The position numbers and the translations under genes were made by a program. A stretch of 16,871 nucleotides of DNA. Origin: JAOZTV01 sp965371805. GTDB taxonomy: Bacteria; Acidobacteriota; Aminicenantia; UBA2199. The stretch lies in contig CBDUZW010000088.1 in NCBI GenBank assembly GCA_965371805.1, positions 1 through 16,871 on the forward strand, in the 5' to 3' direction. This document shows positions 6,487 through 14,370 of this stretch, piece after piece. Below the pieces are notes generated by a model that worked only from the letters and a program-made list of their open reading frames with translations, was not told the DNA's origin and ran no database searches. How positions within the stretch are numbered: the stretch's first letter is position 1; each line of letters opens with the position of its first letter.

Positions 6487-8715
6487 TTAACTCCATTTTT
6501 TCTTTAGATCAGCAATAGGGTCTGATTTTGGTTTATTTTTATTAAAACTTTTTTTGTAGCTTGAGACAGGAGCCTTAGGCATAAGAGCCTTCATACTTAA
6601 TTGGATACGTTTTAATACCTTATCAACTTTAATAACCTTAACCTTTACTTTATCCCCTACTGATACGATTTTTTCAGGATTGGTAACAAAAGTATTTGAT
6701 AATTCAGAAATATGTACAAGTCCATCCTGGTGAACACCAATATCCACGAAGGCGCCAAAATTTGTGACATTGGTGACAACCCCTTTCAGGTCCATATCTT
6801 CAACCAGGTCATCTATATTTTCAACATCGTCGTCAAATTCAAAGAGTTCAAAATCCTTTCTTGGATCTCTCCCCGGCTTTTTTAATTCTGCGATAATATC
6901 TTTGATTGTTAAGAGTCCAAAGTCTTCTGTGATATAGTCACCAGCATTTAAAGTGGAGAGGCATGTTGTATTCTGAATTAGATCTCCGGTTTTTACACCG
7001 GCACTTTTTGACATAGTATCAACGAGGGGATACGATTCTGGATGAATTCCGGTACTGCCTAACGGATTCTTTCCATTTCTGATTCTTAAAAAACCGGCAC
7101 CCTGAAGAAATGCCTTTGCACCGAATTTTGGAACCTTCATCAGCTCTTTTCTTAATTTAAATGTGCCGTTCTGATTCCGATATTCCAAAATGTTTTTGGC
7201 AAGTGTTTCGCCAACTCCGGATACGTATTTTAGTAGATGGTATGAGGCCATATTAACATCAACTCCGACCCTGTTTACAACTGAGATGACGACAGTATCC
7301 AGTTTTTTGCTAAGTAGTGATTGGTTTACATCATGCTGATACTGTCCAACACCAATTGATTTGGGGTCAATTTTTACCAGCTCAGATAGGGGATCTTGAA
7401 ATCGGCGACCAATTGAAACAGCTCCCCTGACCGTTACATCATGATCCGGGAACTCCTCTCTGGCCTCTTTTGATGCGGAATAAACAGAGGCGCCGGCTTC
7501 ACTGACAACGGAAATGATCATCTCTTTCGGGGCAAGACTCTTTATAAAGGTGTGGGTCTCTCTTGAGGCGGTCCCATTGCCGATTGCAATGGCCTCTATT
7601 TTAAATTTTTGAATTAAATCTTTTATGACTTTTGACGCTTCTTCAGTTTTTCCCTGAGGTTTATGCGGGAAAATTGCTGTGTTTGCAAGCAGCTTTCCGG
7701 TTTCATCAAGCACAACCACCTTGCATCCACTTCTGAATCCCGGGTCCAGGGCAAGAAGTCTCAAATCGCCGGCCATTGGTGCGAGCAATAATTTCTCCAT
7801 ATTGGAAGCAAAGACAATGATCGCCTCTTCATCTGCAGATTTCTTTTTTTCCTTAATAATTTCATTTTTTATTGATGGCAGTATTAGTCGTTTTAGTGCA
7901 TCAGCAAAAGTATCTTTCAGAAAGTCTTTTCTCTTGTGATTTCCGGAAATGATGCTTAATTGGAATTTGTTTTGCAATAGATCTGTATCAATCTCAATTG
8001 AACTGTTCAGCGTTTTTTCAGACTCTCCTCTCTGAATTGCCAGTATCCTATGTGAGGGGATGGATTTTATATTTTCAGAATAATCATAATACTGTTCAAA
8101 TTTTGTTCGTTTATCGGCAAAGTCCTTTGTAACGTTTACCTTTAATAAACCCCTATTGGAAATTTCATTTCTGACACCCTTTCGAATATCCGGGTTTTCA
8201 GAATAGATCTCTGCAATAATATGTCCGGCACCCTCTAATGCGTCATCAACTGAATGAACCCCTTTTTCATTATTCACGAAATCTGCTGCCAGTTTTTCTG
8301 GACTTCCGGTCAGTTTTTCATCCAGTATTCTTTCTGATAAGGGCCCCAGTCCCTTTTCTCTGGCAATGGTTGCCTTTGTTCTTCTCTTGGGTTTATAGGG
8401 CAGATAGAGATCTTCAAGTTCTGTTTTTGAATAAATTGATTCAATTTTAAACTTCAGGTCATTGGTCAGTTTTTCCTGCTGTGCAATTGTTTTTAGAATT
8501 GTCTCTTTTCTATCATTCAACTCTTTTATGAATTCAAATTCATCACTGACCCTGTTTACCTTTTCCTCGTCCAGATTACCGGTTATCTCCTTTCTATATC
8601 TTGAAATAAAGGGGACAGTGTTTCCCTCAATCAGTAAGTCAACGACACTTTTTACCTGTTTTGTCTGAGCATCACAGGATTTTACAATATATTGAATATC
8701 TTTATCTGAAATCAT
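6487..8715 (-). CDS. tex: Tex, S1-domain RNA-binding transcription accessory protein
   Basis: The 742-residue protein matches the Tex family across its full length. The N-terminal helical region carries the FISRYRKEITGNLDEEKV motif and YLPYKPKRRTKA. A YqgF/RNase H-like domain occupies roughly 320-460 (LLALDPGFRSGCKVVVLD and IGNGTASRET). Helix-hairpin-helix repeats follow (NMASYHLLKYVSGVG and GAGFLRI), and an S1 domain lies near 648-722 (LKGVVTNVTNFGAFVDIGV and DGLVHISEL). The last ~20 residues are basic. Tex is a cytosolic nucleic-acid-binding protein linked to transcription and RNA metabolism. The start is well supported by GGAGG 5 bases before the ATG. It diverges from the GGDEF gene across 190 bp. 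Its GC content is somewhat above the neighbouring genes, which is plausible for a conserved gene. Confidence 0.96.
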   Translation of the reverse strand: MISDKDIQYIVKSCDAQTKQVKSVVDLLIEGNTVPFISRYRKEITGNLDEEKVNRVSDEFEFIKELNDRKETILKTIAQQEKLTNDLKFKIESIYSKTELEDLYLPYKPKRRTKATIAREKGLGPLSERILDEKLTGSPEKLAADFVNNEKGVHSVDDALEGAGHIIAEIYSENPDIRKGVRNEISNRGLLKVNVTKDFADKRTKFEQYYDYSENIKSIPSHRILAIQRGESEKTLNSSIEIDTDLLQNKFQLSIISGNHKRKDFLKDTFADALKRLILPSIKNEIIKEKKKSADEEAIIVFASNMEKLLLAPMAGDLRLLALDPGFRSGCKVVVLDETGKLLANTAIFPHKPQGKTEEASKVIKDLIQKFKIEAIAIGNGTASRETHTFIKSLAPKEMIISVVSEAGASVYSASKEAREEFPDHDVTVRGAVSIGRRFQDPLSELVKIDPKSIGVGQYQHDVNQSLLSKKLDTVVISVVNRVGVDVNMASYHLLKYVSGVGETLAKNILEYRNQNGTFKLRKELMKVPKFGAKAFLQGAGFLRIRNGKNPLGSTGIHPESYPLVDTMSKSAGVKTGDLIQNTTCLSTLNAGDYITEDFGLLTIKDIIAELKKPGRDPRKDFELFEFDDDVENIDDLVEDMDLKGVVTNVTNFGAFVDIGVHQDGLVHISELSNTFVTNPEKIVSVGDKVKVKVIKVDKVLKRIQLSMKALMPKAPVSSYKKSFNKNKPKSDPIADLKKKWS

Positions 8716-8779
8716 TATTCCTCCAAAAAATAAAGAAATATTTTATCATATTTATTATGAAAGAAGAAAAAAATGTTAT

Positions 8780-8808
8780 TGACATACATTTTATCTTATG
8801 TTCAAATA
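8780..8808 (+). promoter_or_regulatory. Candidate promoter for the GGDEF gene
   Basis: A perfect -35 hexamer TTGACA (8780-8785) is followed after 17 bp by TCAAAT (8803-8808), a poor -10 box. It lies in the tex/GGDEF divergent gap and would give a leader of roughly 90 bases. The weak -10 suggests low or activator-dependent expression, if it is used at all. Confidence 0.35.
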
Positions 8809-8905
8809 TTGAATGGTATTTGTCAGATAGATGAATATTTATTTAAATACATGAATAAATATAAGGCAAAAATGATTATAACAATATTATTAGGATGGAG
8901 CAAAA

Positions 8906-10333
8906 ATGTCTATTAGTATTACTCTAACAGATAATGAAAATGGATTAATTTATAAATTCAAAGGAGTCATTAAAGGATCTGAATTTCTCAATACCGAGGA
9001 ACTTTTTTTTTCAGCTGACCCGTATTTAACTAAGGTAAAATATGTTCTATTCGATTACTCCGAAGCATTAGATATTGATTATTCTTTTAATGAAATAGGA
9101 ATATTAGTAAACCGAGCTAAAGAGAGAGCTAGATCGTATCCTAGGGTGTTATGTGCATTTCTTACTAACCAAAAAATCATAAAAACTTTAACAGAAGTTT
9201 GGGGTAGATTAATAGAAAATTTGGGTTGGGAGTATGAAATATTTTCTGATATGACTAGTCTTGAGCTCTGGTTATCATCAAAACTAGGTAAAGATTATAA
9301 TGGTTTCTTTATTTCAAAACCCTTTAAGGCTAAGGGAGATGATCTAATGAATATTTTATCAGTTTGGGAAAACTTATTAAATATATTATCAGAAAATTAT
9401 GATGTTAGTACTGCCTTGATTTTATCATGTCAAAAAGGATCAATTAAAATTTTTCAAAAAAACAGCAATTCTGATGAAAACCCATTTCAAGTTCTGCAAG
9501 AGGAACTATTATCTGATTTTTGCTCTTGCTTTGAGTATGTAATTAAAAATGATAAGGAATTATACATTAGTAATACTAATATAGAAAAAAAACGGAAAAA
9601 GAAAACCTCTCAAAAACACAACTTAATTTCATATTTCGGCCTACCTGTGCACTATCCAACAGGTGAAACTTTTGGAGTAATCTGTCTAATGAACAAGGTT
9701 CCAATTATAATAAACGAAAAGTTAAAATTAGAGATGCGCAGTGTTCGTGATATTTTTGAATCTCAAATTGCACTAAAAACTAATAATGAAAAGATGGCAA
9801 CATATTTAAAAGAAATTGTTGATACGCAAATATTATTAACCAATGAGTCAAAGATAGATTATTTAACCGGTTTGTATAATAGAAAAAATTTTTTTGATTT
9901 ATCTGAAATTGAAATAAACAGGAATAATAGAAAAAAAAAAGATTTAAGTTTTATATTTTGTGATATTGACCATTTCAAAGATATAAACGATAAGTATGGA
10001 CATGATGCTGGAGATGCAGTTTTAAAAGATGTAGCTATGTTTATTAAATCAAACCAAAGGCAATATGATATAATCTGGAGATGGGGAGGGGAAGAATTCT
10101 TAATTATGCTTCCTGAAACCGGATTAATTGATGCAAATAGAATTGCAAATGAAATAAGATTAAAAATAGATAAATTAAAATTTACTTATAAAAACACTAA
10201 TATTCATATTACAATGAGTTTTGGGGTTTCTAATATATATAAAAATGAAAAAACAGATGACTTTCTAATTCGATTGGATAAACTTTTATATAAAGCAAAG
10301 AATTCAGGACGAAATATAGTGATATCTAATTAA
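8906..10333 (+). CDS. GGDEF diguanylate cyclase with GAF-like sensor region
   Basis: The 475-residue soluble protein should make cyclic di-GMP from two GTP. Residues 1-130 form an alpha/beta domain resembling STAS/SpoIIAA-like modules (YKFKGVIKG, VKYVLFDYSEAL), although I cannot be sure of the family. Residues about 145-295 look like a GAF domain (YFGLPVHYPTGETFGVICLMNK). A helical linker leads to the GGDEF domain from about 312 (DYLTGLYNRKNFF, DIDHFKDINDKYGHDAGD). The active-site motif is GGEEF at 394-398. The RxxD inhibitory site is present at 385-388 (RQYD) at the canonical spacing, so product inhibition is expected. There is no EAL or HD-GYP partner and no membrane segment. GGAG lies 6 bases upstream of the ATG. 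The next gene's promoter begins only 30 bp after the stop, with no clear terminator between. Confidence 0.93.
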   Translation: MSISITLTDNENGLIYKFKGVIKGSEFLNTEELFFSADPYLTKVKYVLFDYSEALDIDYSFNEIGILVNRAKERARSYPRVLCAFLTNQKIIKTLTEVWGRLIENLGWEYEIFSDMTSLELWLSSKLGKDYNGFFISKPFKAKGDDLMNILSVWENLLNILSENYDVSTALILSCQKGSIKIFQKNSNSDENPFQVLQEELLSDFCSCFEYVIKNDKELYISNTNIEKKRKKKTSQKHNLISYFGLPVHYPTGETFGVICLMNKVPIIINEKLKLEMRSVRDIFESQIALKTNNEKMATYLKEIVDTQILLTNESKIDYLTGLYNRKNFFDLSEIEINRNNRKKKDLSFIFCDIDHFKDINDKYGHDAGDAVLKDVAMFIKSNQRQYDIIWRWGGEEFLIMLPETGLIDANRIANEIRLKIDKLKFTYKNTNIHITMSFGVSNIYKNEKTDDFLIRLDKLLYKAKNSGRNIVISN

Positions 10334-10363
10334 TAATAATTTGAATTTAGATAAAATTCATTA

Positions 10364-10392
10364 TTGACAATCAAATATTCTTTCACTATAAT
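10364..10392 (+). promoter_or_regulatory. Perfect-consensus sigma70 promoter of the GH130-REC gene
   Basis: TTGACA (10364-10369) and TATAAT (10387-10392) are separated by exactly 17 bp, a full match to the housekeeping consensus. Predicted transcription starts near 10399 and the leader to the coding region is about 98 bases. High basal transcription is expected, so any control of this gene is more likely in the leader or at the protein level. Confidence 0.8.
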
Positions 10393-10398
10393 TGTTTC

Positions 10399-10449
10399 AT
10401 GGAAGCAAAACGGTTTTCCAATTCAACTCTCTTCAGCTCACACTACTGA
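10399..10449 (+). CDS. Possible 16-codon leader ORF at the transcript 5' end
   Basis: An ATG lies 6 bases after the -10 box and opens a 16-residue frame (MEAKRFSNSTLFSSHY) ending in TGA at 10447-10449. It would be the very 5' end of the transcript, the same geometry as the leaderless start proposed at 540. It is out of frame with the GH130-REC gene. It overlaps the left arm (10411-10422) of a possible stem whose right arm (10469-10478) lies just before the AGGAGG. This may be chance; there is no conservation evidence. Confidence 0.25.
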   Translation: MEAKRFSNSTLFSSHY

Positions 10450-10478
10450 TGCCCAAGGAAAAAAAAATATTGGAACCG
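10411..10478 (+). promoter_or_regulatory. Possible leader stem-loop before the GH130-REC ribosome site
   Basis: CGGTT (10411-10415) and CCAAT (10418-10422) can pair with AACCG (10474-10478) and ATTGG (10469-10473), a 10-bp stem with a two-base bulge and a 46-base loop. The stem ends three bases before AGGAGG, which itself stays unpaired. It resembles no riboswitch that I can name. Confidence 0.3.
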
Positions 10479-10480
10479 TG

Positions 10481-10486
10481 AGGAGG
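10481..10486 (+). promoter_or_regulatory. Perfect AGGAGG ribosome site that decides the ATT start
   Basis: AGGAGG at 10481-10486 has no ATG, GTG or TTG in the GH130-REC frame at any usable spacing downstream. The in-frame codons at useful distance are ATT at 10491 (4-base spacer) and ATT at 10497 (10-base spacer). The next conventional start (GTG, 10650) has no ribosome site. Confidence 0.65.
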
Positions 10487-10496
10487 AACCATTCCT

Positions 10497-12353
10497 ATTA
10501 CAGTTCAACGGAGAGACATTCGGTTTCAGCCTGATCCCAGGCGGGTTATTGCCCGTTTTTTCGTACCCGGAGACCACGAACGATCGGAAAGGCTGGTTAA
10601 AAGAGTACTGGCACTCACGGAAAACCAGGTAGAACAGACGTTTACCCAGGTGTTACGGAATTTTTCCAGGCGTCACCGGAATGTTACGAAAATACTTGAG
10701 CAACATTTCAATAATATCCGTTATTTATTCGATAACCTGGGGGTCAAATCCGACACCCTCTCTTTAAAACGGAGGCTGCTGATCGGAGCCTATTTTACCA
10801 TGGAATATTCCATTGAATCGGCCGCATTTTTTAATCCCTCCATTGTTGAAGATCCAGACCAGAGCAATCTGAAAGTAGGACAGAAACGGATAATTGTAAG
10901 TTTCCGGGCCACTGGCGAAGGTCATATTTCCTCCATTGTCTTTCGGAACGGCATTATCGATAAAGATAACAATATTCAATTCGTACCGGCGAGCACACGG
11001 GTAGATGCCCCGGAAATCGTAAAACGCCACACCTACGAGAAAAAAGCTTTCTTAAAGAAATTGAAAGAAATGAATGTTGAAAAAGATATCGTGTATATGG
11101 TGATGGACCGGTTGGGAGATAAGTTTATTTATGGCGAACTGCAGGCCGCCATCAGTTACTGTGTCAAAAATGTGAAACTTTCCGTTTCCAAGCAAGGGGT
11201 CTTGCAAACCATCCATTGGTTGGCCAGTTCGCATTACGAGATTGATTTCTCCATGGATACTGCCCTCTCGGAACGGGTGATTTTCCCCATTTCCTACACC
11301 GAGAGCAAGGGGATCGAGGACGCCCGTTTTGTCAGGTTCGAAGATGATGACGGCAGCGTGACTTATTACGCTACTTATACTGCTTACAACGGATTTACCA
11401 TCCTGCCAAAACTGATTGAAACATCAGATTTTTATCATTTTAAAGTTAGCCCAATCAACGGCGAATATGCACAGAATAAAGGGATGGCCCTCTTCCCCAG
11501 GAAAATAAGGGGAAAATATGTAATGGCCTCCCGTTACGACGGGGTGAATAATTATATAATGTGTTCCGAAGACATCAAGTTATGGCGGCATGTAACAAAA
11601 ATAGAGGAGCCCATGTATCCCTGGGAATTTGTCCAGATCGGTAATTGCGGATCTCCGCTGGAAACGGAAAAGGGGTGGCTGCTTATTACTCACGGTGTGG
11701 GACCGTTTAGACGTTATTGCCTGGGGGCCATATTACTGGACCTGGAAGATCCCACAAGGGTAGTCGCTCATTTAAAGGAACCGCTGCTGATACCCAATGA
11801 AGAGGAGCGTGAAGGCTATGTGCCCAACGTTGTTTATTCCTGCGGTTCAATACTCCACAACAACGAGGTAATTATTCCTTATGCAATGTCCGATACCGCC
11901 TCTACCTATGCCACGATACCGCTGGACGAATTGCTTGGCGAATTAATGAAATCCAAATCCAGTCGGACCAAGACGAAAATAATTACCGAGCGGACCTCTA
12001 TCCTGGTGGTAGATGACGAACCCCTTGTCAGGAAATGTGTAACCAAGATATTAACCAATGAAGAATACGATGTCGAGGTAGCTTCGGATGGTGCCGATGC
12101 ATTGATGATGATCTCGGGTAAACATTTTGACCTGATTCTTCTGGATATCAATATGCCCACACTGGACGGGTTCAAGGTGATGGAGATCATGAAGAAAAAA
12201 AATATCAACACGCCGGTGATCGTTTTAAGCGGCGACGAGCAGGAAACCCTTAAGGAGAAAGGGTTGGAAGGAGCCGCGGGTTATATAAACAAACCTGTGC
12301 GGCGCAAACAGCTGTTGTTGGAAATAGAAAAATTATTAAGGAAGAGTCGGTAA
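10497..12353 (+). CDS. GH130-family glycoside phosphorylase/hydrolase fused to a response-regulator receiver domain
   Basis: Read from ATT at 10497 the product has 618 residues. Residues 1-110 are the helical N-terminal extension of long GH130 enzymes (FQPDPRRVIARFFVPGD, SRRHRNV). A five-bladed propeller-type catalytic region follows to about 485, with the GIEDARF motif carrying the likely catalytic Asp275, then LITHGVG, LLDLEDPTRV, GYVPNVVYSCG and PYAMSDT. GH130 enzymes cleave beta-mannosides, most by phosphorolysis. Residues 500-618 form a complete receiver domain: DD pair in VVDDE, phosphoacceptor Asp550 in LLLDINMP, switch Ser in VLSGD and Lys in NKPV. No DNA-binding output follows, so the enzyme itself is probably the output. 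The open frame begins at 10482 after a TGA. The first conventional start, GTG at 10650, has no ribosome site and would delete conserved N-terminal sequence, hence the ATT choice. GC content is well above the genes to the left. The substrate is not defined by sequence. Confidence 0.85.
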   Translation: MTVQRRDIRFQPDPRRVIARFFVPGDHERSERLVKRVLALTENQVEQTFTQVLRNFSRRHRNVTKILEQHFNNIRYLFDNLGVKSDTLSLKRRLLIGAYFTMEYSIESAAFFNPSIVEDPDQSNLKVGQKRIIVSFRATGEGHISSIVFRNGIIDKDNNIQFVPASTRVDAPEIVKRHTYEKKAFLKKLKEMNVEKDIVYMVMDRLGDKFIYGELQAAISYCVKNVKLSVSKQGVLQTIHWLASSHYEIDFSMDTALSERVIFPISYTESKGIEDARFVRFEDDDGSVTYYATYTAYNGFTILPKLIETSDFYHFKVSPINGEYAQNKGMALFPRKIRGKYVMASRYDGVNNYIMCSEDIKLWRHVTKIEEPMYPWEFVQIGNCGSPLETEKGWLLITHGVGPFRRYCLGAILLDLEDPTRVVAHLKEPLLIPNEEEREGYVPNVVYSCGSILHNNEVIIPYAMSDTASTYATIPLDELLGELMKSKSSRTKTKIITERTSILVVDDEPLVRKCVTKILTNEEYDVEVASDGADALMMISGKHFDLILLDINMPTLDGFKVMEIMKKKNINTPVIVLSGDEQETLKEKGLEGAAGYINKPVRRKQLLLEIEKLLRKSR

Positions 12354-12374
12354 TCTGCTTACTTTCAGATCATC

Positions 12375-13409
12375 TTAATGTTTATTGACTTCCAGCAATA
12401 TTTTATTATAAACCTTGAGGTAATTATCGACCATTTTATCGAGGCTGAATTTCCCTGCGGCCCACTCCCGGCAAAAGGCACGGTCGATGTAATTTATATC
12501 CTGTAAAGATTCCACGGCCTCGTCTATCTTATCCACCAGGAATCCGGTTTTGCCATGGTTGATCAATTCAGGCATGGCTCCTTTTTTAAAAGCAATTACC
12601 GGTGTGCCGCACAACATGGATTCCGCTACACTTAAACCGAATGGTTCCTTGAAGTTGATGGGATGGAGCAGCGCCAACGCTCCCCCCAACAGCCGGTCCC
12701 GTTCCACCGGCCCCGATTTTCCGACAAATTGGATGTCGTCACCATTAATATATGGTTTTACTTTCTCTTCAAAATAGTGTTGATCCTGGATAATACCGGA
12801 AATGATTAGTTTCATACCGGCTTTTTTGGCAATTTGAATCGATTCCCAGGTGCCCTTGTCGTGGTGAATCCTGCCGAAATAGAGGAGGTATGAGCCCTTG
12901 GTTTCACTGAAGGTAAAATCGGCGATATTGATACCGTTGTAAACCGTGGAGACATAGTCCAACCCCGGATTTCGGTCGGCATCGCTGATAGACACGTAAT
13001 AAACCGTATAGTTATACTCCTTGTAAACCGGCAGGATTTTGGGAGAGGAAAATCCGTGAATCGTGGTGATCATGGGTGTCGGGATCAGGCGGGAGTAGGA
13101 CAGAGGCAGGAAATCATAGTGATTGTGGACCAAATCGAAATCCCCGGCACGCTCCATCATATGGCTGATATGCAGGCATTCCCAGACTTTGGGGTCCAAT
13201 TCTTTATCCTCTTCATAGGGGCGGGGGCAGATATGGTCCAATTTTCCCGCCGTTATGGAATCTCCCGTGGCAAAGAGAGTGACATCATGGCCCTTTTTTA
13301 CCAGGCCTTCGGCAAGATTTGATGCCATCTGTTCCCAGGGGCCGTAATGACTGGGTGGTGTTCGCCAACAAACAGGTGCCAACACAGCTATTTTTAATTT
13401 ATCCTTCAT
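12375..13409 (-). CDS. GT4-family glycosyltransferase
   Basis: The 344-residue GT-B fold enzyme should transfer a sugar from a nucleotide donor to an acceptor with retention of configuration. The N-terminal acceptor domain contains KIAVLAPVCWRTPPSHYGPWE, GHDVTLFATGDS and DLVHNHYDFLPL. The donor domain contains LLYFGRIHHDKG and the classical EX7E motif (Glu255 and Glu263 in EPFGLSVAE) followed by GTPVIAFKKGAMPELI. The pattern resembles the GT4 group annotated as mannosyl- or glucosyltransferases. It is the last gene of the - operon: its ATG lies one base after the stop of the GH130 gene, with no clear ribosome site, so translation is probably coupled. No terminator is visible before the convergent GH130-REC stop, 21 bp away. 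Donor and acceptor are unknown. Confidence 0.92.
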   Translation of the reverse strand: MKDKLKIAVLAPVCWRTPPSHYGPWEQMASNLAEGLVKKGHDVTLFATGDSITAGKLDHICPRPYEEDKELDPKVWECLHISHMMERAGDFDLVHNHYDFLPLSYSRLIPTPMITTIHGFSSPKILPVYKEYNYTVYYVSISDADRNPGLDYVSTVYNGINIADFTFSETKGSYLLYFGRIHHDKGTWESIQIAKKAGMKLIISGIIQDQHYFEEKVKPYINGDDIQFVGKSGPVERDRLLGGALALLHPINFKEPFGLSVAESMLCGTPVIAFKKGAMPELINHGKTGFLVDKIDEAVESLQDINYIDRAFCREWAAGKFSLDKMVDNYLKVYNKILLEVNKH

Positions 13410-13410
13410 T

Positions 13411-14340
13411 TTACATTGCCGGCCTGGAATTTTCCAGACAGAGGTTTACCAGGTCGTCGATTTGGGCCGTCCCTGCACACATTACCTTATCTGCTCCGCC
13501 CCAGTATATTTTAACAGTCCCGTCATCTTCCGGTACCGCACCACAGGTAAATACCACGTTATGGACATAACCGGTAATTTCGTATACCTCTTCCGGTTGC
13601 AATATCCAATGGTCGCTGACCCCGATAATCACCGATGGATCTTCCAGGTCGTGCAGCGCCACACCCAATCTGTAGACACTGCCGTCCATAGTGGGAAATA
13701 CACCGTGATAAATATCTATCCACCCACTGTCCGTCTTGAAGGGTGGCGCACCTGGACCGATCTTCATTTCGTCCCAGTGGTACTGAACCGGTTTCATAAT
13801 CACTTTCGAGTCTCCCCAATAACGCAAATCCGGTGAATAGGAAATCCAGGTGGACCAGGGACTGATCTCCGAATGGGGCCGGTCCATGCGAGCATAAAGC
13901 CCGTTGAATTTTTCAGGGAAGATCACAACGTTGCGGTAATCGGCCTCAGTAATCAGGGAAAACCGTTCGATTGTCTTAAAATCTTTAGTTTTGGCAAGAC
14001 CGATACGAACCCCGTGGCGGGAATATGCACTGTAGGTTATCAGGTATTCGCCGTCGATATACGTAATACGGGGATCTTCCACCCCATACTCTTCATATTT
14101 CCCGAATAGACCACTGGCGGAAGGGGTCATAAAGGGTTTAGGTTCCACCTTGAAGTCGTACCCGTTATTGCTTCGGGCCAATCCGAGAATTGAGCGGCCA
14201 TTGGTCAAATGGGAACGGAATACCATTATATATTGACCGTCGTATTTAGTGACTCCCGCGTTGTGAACCGTTGCCACGGGATAGGGGATGTCATCTTTGG
14301 TCAAAATAGGATTCTTTTTATACCGTTTTACAATTGACAT
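13411..14340 (-). CDS. Short GH130-family beta-mannoside phosphorylase/hydrolase
   Basis: The 309-residue enzyme is a single GH130 propeller. MSIVKRYKKNPIL is the usual N-terminus of short family members. HNAGVTKYDGQYIMVFRSH, the catalytic GVEDPRI motif (Asp89), MDRPHSE, IGPGAPP, IDIYHGVF, LHDLEDPSVIIG and YVHNVVFTCG follow. Family members include beta-1,2-mannobiose and mannosyl-N-acetylglucosamine phosphorylases and a few hydrolases; the sequence alone does not choose among these. An ATG 15 bases further upstream (14355) is in frame, but AGGAGA at 14352-14347 lies 6 bases before the ATG at 14340, so the shorter start is preferred. The gene is the middle one of a three-gene - operon between two GT4 genes, 30 bases after the stop of the first and one base before the start of the last. 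It is a shorter relative of the GH130-REC enzyme on the opposite strand. Confidence 0.93.
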   Translation of the reverse strand: MSIVKRYKKNPILTKDDIPYPVATVHNAGVTKYDGQYIMVFRSHLTNGRSILGLARSNNGYDFKVEPKPFMTPSASGLFGKYEEYGVEDPRITYIDGEYLITYSAYSRHGVRIGLAKTKDFKTIERFSLITEADYRNVVIFPEKFNGLYARMDRPHSEISPWSTWISYSPDLRYWGDSKVIMKPVQYHWDEMKIGPGAPPFKTDSGWIDIYHGVFPTMDGSVYRLGVALHDLEDPSVIIGVSDHWILQPEEVYEITGYVHNVVFTCGAVPEDDGTVKIYWGGADKVMCAGTAQIDDLVNLCLENSRPAM

Positions 14341-14370
14341 CGTTCTTCTCCTCATTTTTTTATTTTTACC

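Noticed and set aside
8716..8905. Cyclic di-GMP riboswitch in the leader of the GGDEF gene
   Set aside because: The leader is AT-rich and lacks the conserved GEMM core or any strong stem pair.
10650..10652. GTG at 10650 as the start of the GH130-REC gene
   Set aside because: It has no ribosome site and would remove about 50 residues that fit the long GH130 N-terminus, while AGGAGG lies upstream at 10481-10486.
13462..13836. 124-codon + frame opposite the short GH130 gene
   Set aside because: It is an antisense shadow of conserved GH130 coding sequence with no promoter or ribosome site of its own.
14353..14355. ATG at 14355 as the start of the short GH130 gene
   Set aside because: The AGGAGA that serves as the ribosome site lies between it and the ATG at 14340, and MSIVKRY is the usual family N-terminus.
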